Below are positions 1 through 8,394 of a DNA stretch of 34,197 bases, piece after piece. Within the stretch, counting starts at the first letter, position 1. Each line of letters starts with the position of its first letter. The position numbers and the translations under genes were made by a program. The stretch spans positions 1 through 34,197 of the forward strand of contig CANJRI010000021.1 of the NCBI GenBank assembly GCA_947476555.1, written 5' to 3'. The notes below the pieces were generated by a model that saw only the letters and a program-made list of their open reading frames with translations, was not told the origin of the DNA and did not search any database. This DNA comes from Caulobacteraceae bacterium. GTDB taxonomy: Bacteria; Pseudomonadota; Alphaproteobacteria; Caulobacterales; Caulobacteraceae.

Positions 1-501
1 CCGGCCAACCCGCTGGTGACGCCCTCGCACATCGTGCCCGAATGGTACTTCCTGCCGTTCTACGCGATCCTGCGGGCGATCCCGGACAAGCTGGGCGGGG
101 TGCTGGCGATGTTCGGCGCCATCGGGGTGTTGTTCGTCCTGCCCTGGCTGGATACGTCCAAGGTGCGCTCCATGCGCTACCGCCCGACGGCGCGGCTCTA
201 CTTCTTCATCTTCGTGCTGGTCTGCCTGGTGCTGGGCCTCTGCGGCGCCAAGCTGCCCGACGATCCGGTGATCCCGGGCATCGGGCCGGGCTTCACGCTC
301 TTGGATTCCGGCATCAACAGCTTCGTCTGGCTGAGCCGCCTGGCGACCACCTACTACTTCGCCTACTTCCTGGTGATCACCCCGATCCTCGGATTGACGG
401 AAACGCCGCTTCCGGTGCCGGAGTCGATCTCCGCGCCTGTCCTGTCGCATCCGGCGACGACGCCCGTGGGCGCGTCGGCCGCGCCTGAAAAGAGGGGCTG
501 A
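1..501 (+). CDS. petB: Cytochrome b of the bc1 complex, C-terminal part (5' end outside window)
   Basis: This is the C-terminal ~166 residues of cytochrome b, the quinol-oxidising membrane subunit of respiratory complex III. The frame is open from base 1, so the start lies upstream of the window. The PEWY signature of the Qo-site ef loop is visible near the beginning ([13 protein letters not shown]), followed by three hydrophobic segments typical of the last helices of the b subunit. The tail after the last helix is rich in Pro, Ala and Thr (about residues 130-166 of the visible part) and looks like a non-conserved extension. It ends 5 bases before petC, and its last codons contain the GAGGGG ribosome site for petC, so the two are almost certainly cotranscribed, as expected for a fbcFBC/petABC operon. 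The GTG at 16 is internal, not a start. Confidence 0.96.
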   Translation, partial: PANPLVTPSHIVPEWYFLPFYAILRAIPDKLGGVLAMFGAIGVLFVLPWLDTSKVRSMRYRPTARLYFFIFVLVCLVLGLCGAKLPDDPVIPGIGPGFTLLDSGINSFVWLSRLATTYYFAYFLVITPILGLTETPLPVPESISAPVLSHPATTPVGASAAPEKRG

Positions 502-506
502 GCCTC

Positions 507-1349
507 ATGCTGCGCAAAGGTATCGCGCTCGCGGCCCTGGGGCTCGCTTTCGTCGCAGGCCCGGCCCTTTCGGCCGAGACGCCCCATCCGAAGCACCTGA
601 ACTGGAGCTTCGACGGGCCGCTGGGCAAGTTCGACCAGGCCCAGCTCCAGCGGGGCTACAAGGTCTATCGCGAGGTCTGCTCCGCCTGCCACGGGATGAA
701 GCTGGTCTATTTCCGGACCCTCGCGGAGAAGGGCGGGCCGTTCTACAGCGCCGAGCACCCCAACCCGAACGACAACCCCTATGTGAAGGCCCTGGCGGCC
801 GACATCCAGGTTCCGGACGTCGACACCGAGACCGGCGACGCCATCCAGCGTCCCGCCACGCCGGCCGACGCCTTCCTCTCGCCCTATCCCAACGAGTACG
901 CGGCGCGCGGTGGCAACGGCGGCGCCCTGCCGCCGGACCTGTCGGTGATCGCCAAGGCGCGCCATGGCGGGGCCGACTACATCTACTCGCTGATGACCGG
1001 CTACGCGGCGACCCCGCCCGCCGGCCTGGAGGTTCCCGCCGGCCAGCACTTCAACCACTACATGGCCGGCGACGTCTCCGGTTCGTGGAAGGGCCAGGGC
1101 GAGGCCCCGCACGGCGGCTTCATCGCCATGCCCCCGCCGCTAGCGGCCGGCAAGGTGTCCTTCGACGACGGCAGCCCGTCCAGCGTTCAGCAACAGGCCA
1201 AGGACGTGGCCGCCTTCCTCACCTGGGCCTCCGAGCCCAAGCTGACGGAGCGCAAGCAGTTCGGCCTCGGGGCCATGATCTACCTGCTGCTGTTCTCGGT
1301 GCTGCTGTGGTTCAGCTATCGCCGGGTCTGGCGGAACGTGGCCCACTAG
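507..1349 (+). CDS. petC: Cytochrome c1, bc1 complex subunit
   Basis: Cytochrome c1 carries electrons from the Rieske protein to soluble or membrane cytochrome c on the periplasmic face of complex III. The 280-residue protein starts with a signal peptide (residues 1-23, cleavage after ALSA). A CSACH haem c attachment site lies at residues 58-62, and a probable methionine axial ligand is in the motif FIAMPPPL around residue 207. A single C-terminal transmembrane helix (about residues 253-272) followed by basic residues anchors it to the membrane. Length and domain order match the family. GAGGGG just upstream supports the ATG at 507. A hairpin terminator follows at 1373-1399. Confidence 0.97.
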   Translation: MLRKGIALAALGLAFVAGPALSAETPHPKHLNWSFDGPLGKFDQAQLQRGYKVYREVCSACHGMKLVYFRTLAEKGGPFYSAEHPNPNDNPYVKALAADIQVPDVDTETGDAIQRPATPADAFLSPYPNEYAARGGNGGALPPDLSVIAKARHGGADYIYSLMTGYAATPPAGLEVPAGQHFNHYMAGDVSGSWKGQGEAPHGGFIAMPPPLAAGKVSFDDGSPSSVQQQAKDVAAFLTWASEPKLTERKQFGLGAMIYLLLFSVLLWFSYRRVWRNVAH

Positions 1350-1372
1350 GAGCCACGGACAAGACGATCGAA

Positions 1373-1399
1373 GGCCCCGGATGCGTCCGGGGCCTTTTT
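1373..1399 (+). terminator. Rho-independent terminator after petC
   Basis: An 8-9 bp stem (GGCCCCGGA at 1373-1381, TCCGGGGCC at 1386-1394) with a four-base loop is followed by TTTTT at 1395-1399. The T-run is only on the + strand, so it ends the pet operon and not the convergent gene that stops at 1403. Confidence 0.9.
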
Positions 1400-1402
1400 C
1401 GT

Positions 1403-3712
1403 TCAGGCCGGCTTCTGCGCCCAGAATTGGTACATCCCCAGGAAGGTGTGGGGATTGCTCGCCTTGAAGGCGGCCCAGGCGTCGAGGTCGACGCCCGCCA
1501 GGTCCTGAGGGAAGGCGCGCCGGTAGGCGTTGAGGACCTCCGGCTCGAGGAAGAAGCCGAGGAAACGCAGGCCATGGGCCTGCAGCATCGCCTTGATCCG
1601 CGGGATCTCGAACGGATGCTCCTGGACGTGGAACATCAGGTCCCGGCAGGTGCTGGTCGTGAAGAAGTCGCCGAGGCTCAGCGGATGGCGGACCGGGTCG
1701 CCGGGCGCCGCGGCCAGGACCGCCTGCCGGAACGCGCGGATGCCGTCGGCGCTGGCGTCGAAGCCCTGTTCGGCGGCCATCCGCCGCGCGGGCTCCAGGA
1801 TCCGCCGGGCGGTGGCGCTGTAGAGTCCCAGGCCGAGGATGCCGCCCGGCCGCAGCAGGCTCACAAGCACCGACGCCCCGGCTTCGGGGTCGGCCATGTG
1901 ATGCAGCACCCCGCTCGCCTCCACCACATCGAACGCCCGGCCCAGCTCTCCGAGCCTGAGGATGTCGGCCTGGGCGTATTCGATCCCCTGGATGCCGGCC
2001 TCCTCGGTCTTGCGGCGCGCGTAGGCCAGGCTCGCGCGGCTTAGGTCGACGGCCAGCACCTGGGCGCTCAGGAAGCGGTTGGCGACCGAGATCGAGTGCT
2101 GCCCGGTCCCGCAGCCGGCCACCAGGATCTGGGGGTGTTCGCCGCCGGGGATGTGATCGATCCGCGCTCTGGGCAGCAGCACCTGGGCCGCGCGGTTCAC
2201 CGGCAGCGGTTCCTGCATCACCTGCAACCGCATCCAGCGTGGATAGGGATTGGCCTCGTACTGGTCCTGCACGAGCCGTGACACCGCGTCGTCGATGGGC
2301 GTCAAGCGCGGGATCGACCCCGCCGCCTCGCGGCGCGGCGCCAGCACCTGTTCGTCGAGCAGGGCGGCGACAGGCTCCGGCCATCCGGCCAGGGTGGCGT
2401 CCGACCAGGGCAGGGCCTGCAGCAGGCCATAGGCCGCGGCCGCCAGCAGCGCCTTGACCGCCGGGCGCCCGCCCGCCCCCAGGGTGGTCGCGAGCCGCTC
2501 GCCGAGCGCCCGGGCCGCCTCGGCCTCATCGGGCTCCAGTCCCCAGACGAACTCATTCGCATAGGCCTGGCGCGCCAGCGCCAGGTGGAAGGCCGGCGCG
2601 GGGTCCGGCCGGCCGTCCTCCGCCGCGCCCAGGAGGGCGGCGCGCGCGCAGGTCAGGAATTTCTCCAGCTCCTCGTCCTTGACCGGCGCGCCGGCGAGGA
2701 TCTCCAGCAGCAGGGGGTCGGCGTCGAGCGCAGCAAGGGCCTCGCCATGAAGGGTTTCGGCGTCCGGCCGGCGCGGCCAGGCGGCGGCGGCGCGCCCGAT
2801 GGCCTGGTCGATACGCGGGTCCAGCCGGACCAAGGCCAGGGCGGTCCGCACAACGGTGGCGGGTCGCCCCCAAGGTTCGGCCAGGGCTCGGGTCAGAAAG
2901 TGGCCCAGCCGCGGCTGGGCGGTGGTCGGGCGCAAGGCCTTCACGGCCGCCACGAACAGCTTGCGGCCGTCGGGTGTGTCCTCGACCTCCAGGGACCGCA
3001 TCGCCGCCTCGGCCGCGTCCTCGCGCCGCTCCAGGTCCAGCAAGCCGGCGGCCTGCAGGTTGAGGTTGCGCGCGGTGGGCGAAGCCTCCTGCATGGCGCG
3101 CGCCCGGTCCAGCCAGGTCTTCGCGGCCTCGGCGTCCCCCCGCTCGCGGTGCAGCTCCGCCAGGTTGACCAGATAGTCCGGATCGTCCGGATCGCATTGC
3201 GCCGCGCGGGTCACCGCCGCGATGGCCGCGTCCAGTTCGCGGCGCTGGAGCCGGATCGAGCCCACCAGCCGCCAACCGGCGGCCAGGTGCGGCCGAAGCG
3301 CGGCGGCCCGCTCGGCGTCGGCCAGGGCGGCGTCCGCCTGACCCTGGCGCAGGCGGATGGCGGCGCGCACGGAATGAGCCGCGGCCAGGTCCGGCCGCGC
3401 GGCGAGCACCGCGTCCAGCAGGGCGGCGGCTTGCGCGAACTCGCCCCGGCCCATCAGGGCGCTTGCGAACAGGACCTTGGCTTCCGGGTCGTCGGGGGCG
3501 GCGGCCCGGGCCGCTTGCAGCTCCTCCATCGCCGCCTCCAGCTGGTTCTGGCGCAGCAGCAGGCGGGCGTGGGCCCGGCGCAGGATCGGCGAAGGCCCGC
3601 CCAGCTTCAGCCCCTCGCGCACGGCCTCCCAGGCGGCCGCTTCCTGCTTCTCCAGCAGCAGCACTTCCGCAAGCAGGCCCCGGGCGTCGCCGGCCCGATC
3701 CGGCCGCGTCAT
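1403..3712 (-). CDS. TPR-repeat protein fused to a class I SAM-dependent methyltransferase
   Basis: The N-terminal ~250 residues are Ala/Leu-rich tandem tetratricopeptide-like helices (for example the AALRPHLAAGWRLVGSIRLQ and CDPDDPDYLVNLAELHRERG segments). A less conserved middle follows, then a Rossmann methyltransferase domain at about residues 525-650 with glycine motif I (VAGCGTGQ, ~residues 531-538), an acidic end of strand 2 (AVDLS) and the VLHHM segment. The substrate cannot be told; TPR-methyltransferase fusions of this type in Alphaproteobacteria are uncharacterised. It lies just downstream of the aspartyl protease gene on the same strand. The ATG at 3712 has no ribosome site, and the frame is open and protein-like for 31 more codons up to a CTG at 3805 preceded by GGAG; the real protein may therefore be about 800 residues (see findings). 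Confidence 0.85.
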   Translation of the reverse strand: MTRPDRAGDARGLLAEVLLLEKQEAAAWEAVREGLKLGGPSPILRRAHARLLLRQNQLEAAMEELQAARAAAPDDPEAKVLFASALMGRGEFAQAAALLDAVLAARPDLAAAHSVRAAIRLRQGQADAALADAERAAALRPHLAAGWRLVGSIRLQRRELDAAIAAVTRAAQCDPDDPDYLVNLAELHRERGDAEAAKTWLDRARAMQEASPTARNLNLQAAGLLDLERREDAAEAAMRSLEVEDTPDGRKLFVAAVKALRPTTAQPRLGHFLTRALAEPWGRPATVVRTALALVRLDPRIDQAIGRAAAAWPRRPDAETLHGEALAALDADPLLLEILAGAPVKDEELEKFLTCARAALLGAAEDGRPDPAPAFHLALARQAYANEFVWGLEPDEAEAARALGERLATTLGAGGRPAVKALLAAAAYGLLQALPWSDATLAGWPEPVAALLDEQVLAPRREAAGSIPRLTPIDDAVSRLVQDQYEANPYPRWMRLQVMQEPLPVNRAAQVLLPRARIDHIPGGEHPQILVAGCGTGQHSISVANRFLSAQVLAVDLSRASLAYARRKTEEAGIQGIEYAQADILRLGELGRAFDVVEASGVLHHMADPEAGASVLVSLLRPGGILGLGLYSATARRILEPARRMAAEQGFDASADGIRAFRQAVLAAAPGDPVRHPLSLGDFFTTSTCRDLMFHVQEHPFEIPRIKAMLQAHGLRFLGFFLEPEVLNAYRRAFPQDLAGVDLDAWAAFKASNPHTFLGMYQFWAQKPA

Positions 3713-3839
3713 CCACGGGGCGATCAGGGCCTTGGCCTCGGCGTAGCGGCCAGCGTCGCGATGCGCGGCCGCCGCGTCCAGGGAAGGGGTGTCTGTCGGG
3801 GTCAGGGCTGGGGCTCCATGCGCCGGGGTCTTCTACAGC

Positions 3840-4646
3840 CTACCGGCCGGGGGCCACCAGCACCTGTCCGGCCGGAAAATCGAACCGCAGCCTGTAGGCC
3901 GCCAGGGCCTCGCCGCCGAGGGTCCCCGCCGCCTGGCCCAGCGGCTTGGAAAGGCCCGCCGCCACCGTGCCGGCCGTATGTCCGCCGAAGCTGAAGCCCT
4001 CCAGCCGCGCGCGCCATACACCGTCCGGATAGACCTCGCTTGGCCGTGCCGCGCCCGGCGTGGAGGCGAGGTCGTCGGCGAGCCGGACCGCGACGTCCAT
4101 GCCGGTGGCCAGGATGAAGGCGCCGCTGGCGGCCAGCCGTCCGTCGAACACCGCCGCCGGCGCGGTGGGTCGGCCCTCGTCCCAGGTCAGCGCCAGCCGC
4201 TCGCGTGGGCGGAAGGCGGGGGCCTCGCCCGGCCTGGACAGGCGGACCCGGCAGGGGCGGAACTCCACGTCCACAACGAAGCCCTTCAGCACGTCGGCGC
4301 CGATCACGCCGGCCACCGGGGTGGGCAGGTTCCAGGTCCGCACGTCCAGCGGCGCCACCGCCAGGGTGTGTCCGGAAACCGTGACCCCCGCCAGGCGGAC
4401 ATCCCCCACGGTCTGGCGGCCTTCGATCCCGGCGGCCTCGGCGGCGGTGTTGTGCAGGACGCTGGTCGCGGTCCCGGTGTCGAGGATGAAATCACCGGCG
4501 ATCCCCGCCGCCTGGGCGGTGACGACCACGACGCCGCCTTCGAACCAGCAGGCCGCCTCGGCGGCCCGCGCGGCGGGCGGCAGGGCGGCGGCTAGCGCCG
4601 CCAGGGCCAGGATCCGGAATCGCACGCGCAAGCATAACATGCGCAT
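3840..4646 (-). CDS. Secreted or periplasmic retropepsin-like aspartyl protease
   Basis: The 268-residue protein begins with a basic stretch and a hydrophobic signal sequence (about residues 5-28, cleavage near AARA/A). A retropepsin-type catalytic motif FILDTGTATSVLH lies at about residues 62-74, followed by the conserved GVIGADVLKGF segment typical of the flap-distal part of these folds (hydrophobic-hydrophobic-G-x-D). A second half carries FILATGMDVAV, which looks like a repeated DTG motif with Asp replaced by Ala. Start choice: the frame is open up to 4739, but ATG 4646 has GGAAGG seven bases upstream and gives a clean signal peptide, whereas longer starts would run into the divergent gene at 4690. 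It probably forms an operon with the TPR-methyltransferase. Target proteins are unknown. Confidence 0.8.
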   Translation of the reverse strand: MRMLCLRVRFRILALAALAAALPPAARAAEAACWFEGGVVVVTAQAAGIAGDFILDTGTATSVLHNTAAEAAGIEGRQTVGDVRLAGVTVSGHTLAVAPLDVRTWNLPTPVAGVIGADVLKGFVVDVEFRPCRVRLSRPGEAPAFRPRERLALTWDEGRPTAPAAVFDGRLAASGAFILATGMDVAVRLADDLASTPGAARPSEVYPDGVWRARLEGFSFGGHTAGTVAAGLSKPLGQAAGTLGGEALAAYRLRFDFPAGQVLVAPGR

Positions 4647-4689
4647 CGGGCGCCTTCCGCGCGCCGCCGAGGTTCGCCTAGACTGGCGC

Positions 4690-5166
4690 ATGGCCCACAC
4701 GATCGCCTGGCGGAATTTCAAGCGCATGCAGGACACCACGGTGATCCTGGCCTGCCTGATCTACGCCGGCGCGGTGCTCAACGCCTTCGACCGGCTGCCC
4801 GGGGGCCGCGCCCTCGTGAGCCAGATCACGCTGATCTGGCCGGGCCTGCTGATGCTGGCGGCGCTCGCGCTGCCGCTGGCCATCGCGCCGCTCCGCCGGG
4901 TGCTCTGCCGCTATGTCTGGCTGATCTTCCTGTCGGGCTCGGGCCAGACCGCCACCTCGGTGCTGGTGGGCCTCGGGCTGCTGGTCGGCGCGGCCCTGCT
5001 CATCTACCACCAGATCAGCGGCGCGGCCGGCGGCGGCCGCTACCCGGTGGGGATATTCTCCGGCTACGGCGCCGGCATCGGCATCCTCGCCGCCCAGGCT
5101 GTTCTGGCGCGGTACCTGGAGAAGGACCCGGAGATCCGCCGGGTCATCGAAACGAAGGAGCCCTAG
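4690..5166 (+). CDS. Four-helix integral membrane protein of unknown function
   Basis: I do not recognise the family. The 158-residue product has four hydrophobic segments at about residues 18-36, 46-70, 92-113 and 122-142, a basic loop between the second and third (APLRRVLCRYVW) and a charged C-terminal tail. There is no signal peptide, cofactor motif or catalytic motif. It is transcribed divergently from the aspartyl protease gene, with only 43 bases between the two starts. Its TAG stop shares the palindrome CTAG (5163-5166) with the stop of the convergent dienelactone-hydrolase-like gene. A later in-frame ATG (codon 13) is an alternative start; I kept the first because it adds no implausible sequence. 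Confidence 0.7.
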   Translation: MAHTIAWRNFKRMQDTTVILACLIYAGAVLNAFDRLPGGRALVSQITLIWPGLLMLAALALPLAIAPLRRVLCRYVWLIFLSGSGQTATSVLVGLGLLVGAALLIYHQISGAAGGGRYPVGIFSGYGAGIGILAAQAVLARYLEKDPEIRRVIETKEP

Positions 5167-5840
5167 GCTTCGCCCCGCCCGCCGCCGCGGGTGAAAAGCG
5201 CCAGGGTGCGAAGGTGCGACAGGCGGGCGGAATCGGCGTGGAATCCGCTGGGGGCCACGAAGCCATGGCCCGCGTCGTAGATGTAGACAGGCAACTCAGG
5301 ATGGGCGGCGCGGATCGCCTCGACGTCCGTAGGGGGTATCAGCTCGTCGTGGCGGCCCAGGTGCAGGATCGTCGGGACCTTCGGGGTCTCGTCCAGGAAG
5401 TCCACGATCTGCCCGCCATAAAAGGCGGAGACCGCCGAGAGGCCGGCGCAGCGGGCGGCCGCCAGCCAGGCCACGGTCCCGCCAAAACAGAAGCCGGTGA
5501 GGAAGACCGGAGCCCTCAGGCGGTCGATGGCCGCCTGCACGGCGTCCAGCACGTCCAGGCCCCAGCCCGCGGCCTCGCCGAAGGCCATCTGCCGGGCCTG
5601 CAGCGCAGGGTCGGTGTTGTGCTCGGCGAACCCCCGCTGGAAACGGTCGAACAGGCTGGGGACGATGACCTCGTAGCCGTCCTCGGCGTAGCCGTCGGCG
5701 AGCTCGATCAGGTGCCGGGTCACCCCCCAGATGGCGTGGCAGATGACCAGGCCGCCCCGCCGGGCGTCGCCGGGGACCGCGTGGTAGGCGTCGAAGGGAA
5801 AGCCGTCCCGCCCGCTGGTGAGCTGGATGACCTGGCCCAT
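5163..5840 (-). CDS. Dienelactone hydrolase family protein
   Basis: This 225-residue alpha/beta hydrolase matches the dienelactone hydrolase family in length and motifs. The nucleophile elbow is GFCFGG with Cys118, the acid is Asp164 in RHDELIP, and the base is His192 in AGHGF, giving the Cys-Asp-His triad known for this family. The oxyanion-side motif, QEIFGV in the classical enzyme, reads HAIWGV here, so the glutamate that activates the cysteine is replaced by alanine at position 36. It is the last gene of the rplY-pth-ychF run, 7 bases after ychF, so it is probably cotranscribed. No aromatic-degradation genes are nearby, so a true dienelactone substrate is doubtful; a general carboxylesterase or unknown hydrolase role is likelier. 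Confidence 0.88.
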   Translation of the reverse strand: MGQVIQLTSGRDGFPFDAYHAVPGDARRGGLVICHAIWGVTRHLIELADGYAEDGYEVIVPSLFDRFQRGFAEHNTDPALQARQMAFGEAAGWGLDVLDAVQAAIDRLRAPVFLTGFCFGGTVAWLAAARCAGLSAVSAFYGGQIVDFLDETPKVPTILHLGRHDELIPPTDVEAIRAAHPELPVYIYDAGHGFVAPSGFHADSARLSHLRTLALFTRGGGRGEA

Positions 5841-5847
5841 CGCCGGC

Positions 5848-6945
5848 CTAGACGTTGAACCGGAAGTTCATCACGTCGCCGTCCTTGACCACGTATTCCT
5901 TGCCTTCCTGGCGCAGCTTGCCGGCGTCCCTGGCGCCCGCCTCGCCCTTGAGGCGCACATAGTCCTCGTAGGCGATGGTCTCGGCGCGGATGAAGCCCTT
6001 CTCGAAATCGGTGTGGATCACGCCGGCCGCCTGCGGGGCGGTGTCGCCCTTGTGGATGGTCCAGGCCCGGGCTTCCTTGGGACCGACCGTGAAATAGGTC
6101 TGCAGGCCGAGCAGGTGGTAGGCCTCGCGGATCAGCTTGTTGAGCCCGGGCTCGGTGAGCTCCAGCGTCTCCAGGAACTCGGTGCGCTCGGCCGGATCGA
6201 GCATGGCGATCTCGCTCTCGATCTGGGCCGAGATCGCCACATGGTCGGCCCCATCGCGCTTGGCCCGTTCGGCGACCGAAGCCGACATGGCGTTGCCGCT
6301 CGCCGCCGAGGCCTCGTCGACGTTGGAGACGTAGAGCGCCGGCTTGGAGGTCAGCAGCTGCAGCATCTGCCAGGCCTTGGCATCCTCGGCGGAGACCTCG
6401 GCCTTGCGCGCCGGGCGACCGGCGTTGAGCTCGACGAGGGCCAGTTGCACCAGTCGCAGGGTCTGGGCGCTCTCCTTGTCGCCGCCCTTGGCGCGCTTCT
6501 CCAGGTTCACGACCCGCTTCTCCAGGCTCTCCAGGTCGGCGAGCATCAGCTCGGTCTCGATGGTCTCCAGATCGGCGAGGGGATCTACTTTCCCTTCCAC
6601 ATGCGTGATGTCGTCGTCGATGAAGCAGCGCGCAACGAAGGCCACCGCGTCGCAGTCGCGGATGTTGGCCAGGAACTGGTTGCCCAGGCCCTCGCCCTTG
6701 GACGCCCCGCGCACCAGGCCGGCGATGTCGACGAAGTTGATCCGCGCCGGGATGATCTCCTTGGACGGGATGATCGCGGCCAGGGCGTCCAGCCGCGGCT
6801 CGGGCACCGCCACGTCGCCCGTGTTGGGCTCGATGGTGCAGAACGGATAGTTAGCGGCCTGCGCCGCCGCGGTCTGGGTCAGGGCATTGAACAGGGTCGA
6901 CTTGCCGACGTTGGGCAATCCGACGATGGCGACTTTCAGGGCCAT
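5848..6945 (-). CDS. ychF: Ribosome-binding ATPase YchF (Obg-like)
   Basis: YchF/OLA1 is an Obg-family P-loop protein that prefers ATP and binds ribosomes; it is linked to translation and oxidative-stress control. At 365 residues the length is typical. The P-loop is GLPNVGKS at residues 9-16, the switch II/G3 region is DIAGLV, and the altered G4 motif NVDE (in LYVSNVDE), characteristic of YchF rather than GTP-specific NKxD, is present. A coiled-coil helical insertion rich in Glu/Lys lies in the middle, and a TGS domain forms the C-terminus (about 280-364). It follows pth by 55 bases, the widespread bacterial arrangement pth-ychF. Confidence 0.97.
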   Translation of the reverse strand: MALKVAIVGLPNVGKSTLFNALTQTAAAQAANYPFCTIEPNTGDVAVPEPRLDALAAIIPSKEIIPARINFVDIAGLVRGASKGEGLGNQFLANIRDCDAVAFVARCFIDDDITHVEGKVDPLADLETIETELMLADLESLEKRVVNLEKRAKGGDKESAQTLRLVQLALVELNAGRPARKAEVSAEDAKAWQMLQLLTSKPALYVSNVDEASAASGNAMSASVAERAKRDGADHVAISAQIESEIAMLDPAERTEFLETLELTEPGLNKLIREAYHLLGLQTYFTVGPKEARAWTIHKGDTAPQAAGVIHTDFEKGFIRAETIAYEDYVRLKGEAGARDAGKLRQEGKEYVVKDGDVMNFRFNV

Positions 6946-7000
6946 GGAGCCTTCACATTCCTCTAGGAGCGGCGCCGGTTAGCACACCGGCTCCAGCGCG

Positions 7001-7618
7001 TCATTCGCCCCGCGCGGCCTTGCGCGGATCGAGCTTCTCGGCGGGGGCCAGACGCATGACCTCGGCCTGGTATCTCTCGTCCTCCCCGGCGGCCAGCAGG
7101 GGCAGGGCGTCGGCGCAGGCCGCGATCAGGGGCTCCACCCACTTGATCTCGACCTTGTGGAAATCCGACAGGACATGGCCGTGGACGAGGTCCTTGTCGC
7201 CGGGGTGGCCGGTGCCGAGCCGCGCGCGGCGGAAGTCAGGCCCCACCTGGGAGGCGATGGAGCGGATGCCGTTGTTGCCGGCCGCGCCGCCCCCGGTCTT
7301 CATCCGGAACCGCCCGGGGGCCAGGTCGATCTCGTCGTAGAACACCACCAGGTCGGCGGGCTGCAGCTTGTAGAACTTCAGCGCCTCGCCCACCGCCCGG
7401 CCGCTGTCGTTGTAGAAGGTGTGGGGCTTCAGGATCAGGGCGCGGACCGGCCCGTCCGGGGTGTCGATGGAGCCTTCGGCGGCCTGGCTCTGGAACCGCG
7501 CCCGCGCCGGGGAGAATCCCCACCGGCGCGCGATCTCGTCGACGGCCAGGAAGCCGATGTTGTGCCGGTTCCTGGCGTAGGCCGGACCGGGATTGCCCAG
7601 GCCGGCGATGAGCAGCAT
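7001..7618 (-). CDS. pth: Peptidyl-tRNA hydrolase
   Basis: Pth releases peptides from peptidyl-tRNAs that drop off ribosomes. The 205-residue protein shows the family signature GLGNPGPAYARNRHNIGF with Asn9 and catalytic His19, the FYNDSG segment with Asn70, the YDEID motif with Asp95, and GGGAAGNNGIRS with Asn115/116, matching the E. coli catalytic set N10, H20, N68, D93 and N114. The C-terminus carries a short basic tail. It lies 18 bases downstream of rplY and upstream of ychF on the same strand, the standard translation-associated operon. Confidence 0.97.
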   Translation of the reverse strand: MLLIAGLGNPGPAYARNRHNIGFLAVDEIARRWGFSPARARFQSQAAEGSIDTPDGPVRALILKPHTFYNDSGRAVGEALKFYKLQPADLVVFYDEIDLAPGRFRMKTGGGAAGNNGIRSIASQVGPDFRRARLGTGHPGDKDLVHGHVLSDFHKVEIKWVEPLIAACADALPLLAAGEDERYQAEVMRLAPAEKLDPRKAARGE

Positions 7619-7636
7619 AGGGCGCGGCGGAGGGGG

Positions 7637-8287
7637 TTAGCCCTCGCCGGAGTCCTCTTCGGCGGCCGGCTCTTCGTCGGCGGCGGCTTCCGCCGGCGCC
7701 CCGGTGTCGGTCTCGGTGGTGTCCTCGCCCATGGCCGCGGCCACGCTGGCCACCACGGTGTCGCCGTCAAGGGCCGCGGTCACCTTGGCCGGCAGCTTCA
7801 GGTCGGAGACGCGGACATTGTCGCCGATGGTCAGGCCGGTCAGGTCGACCACGATCTCGTCGGGGATGGAGTCGGCGTGGCAGGACACCAGCAGTTCGTG
7901 CAGCGAGGCGTTCAGGGTGCCGCCGCGCTTCAGGCCCGGCGAGGCCTCGTGATTGATGAAGTGCAGGTGCACCGCGATCTTGATCTCCTGGTGCGCGTCG
8001 ACCCGGTAGAGGTCGAAGTGCCAGGGCTGGTCGGTCACCGGATGCATGTCGATCGCCTTGGCGATCACCGGCTGGGTCTCCTTGCCGTGCTTCAGGGTCA
8101 CCAGGTGGCCCAGCAGCTTGCCGGTGTAGAGCGCCTTGCGGAACTCGTTCTCGCGCACGGCGATGGCCACGGGCTCCTTGTCGCCGCCGTACAGCACGCC
8201 AGGCACCAGGCCGGCCCGACGGGTGTCGCGGGCGCCGCCGGTGCCGGTCCGCTCGCGCACTTCAACGTTCAAAACGATATCGGCCAT
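7637..8287 (-). CDS. rplY: Ribosomal protein bL25, Ctc/TL5 long form
   Basis: bL25 binds 5S rRNA on the large ribosomal subunit. This 216-residue protein is the long (Ctc/TL5) form: an N-terminal 5S-binding domain (about 1-95, beginning VLNVEVRERTGTGGARDTRR) plus a C-terminal beta domain (about 96-180), then an Ala/Glu-rich acidic tail that is disordered-looking. GAGG seven bases upstream supports the ATG. The leader (8288-8402) can form a GC-rich stem (8310-8317 with 8339-8346). It is probably the promoter-proximal gene of rplY-pth-ychF-dlh, because a terminator for the preceding gene sits just upstream. Confidence 0.95.
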   Translation of the reverse strand: MADIVLNVEVRERTGTGGARDTRRAGLVPGVLYGGDKEPVAIAVRENEFRKALYTGKLLGHLVTLKHGKETQPVIAKAIDMHPVTDQPWHFDLYRVDAHQEIKIAVHLHFINHEASPGLKRGGTLNASLHELLVSCHADSIPDEIVVDLTGLTIGDNVRVSDLKLPAKVTAALDGDTVVASVAAAMGEDTTETDTGAPAEAAADEEPAAEEDSGEG

Positions 8288-8394
8288 GGCCTTGCCTCAA
8301 AACGAAACCGCCGCGCGGCCCTGCTCGAGAGGCGAAGGCGCGCGGCGAAAAACGGTCCGCTGCCCGAGAGGGCGCGAAAGGTGCGCGTAGATAC

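Noticed and set aside
2585-3994. Long + strand open frame (469 codons) opposite the TPR-methyltransferase
   Set aside because: It is Gly/Arg/Gln-rich with no family motifs, and exists because GC-rich antisense codons lack stops. The - strand frame has clear TPR and methyltransferase motifs.
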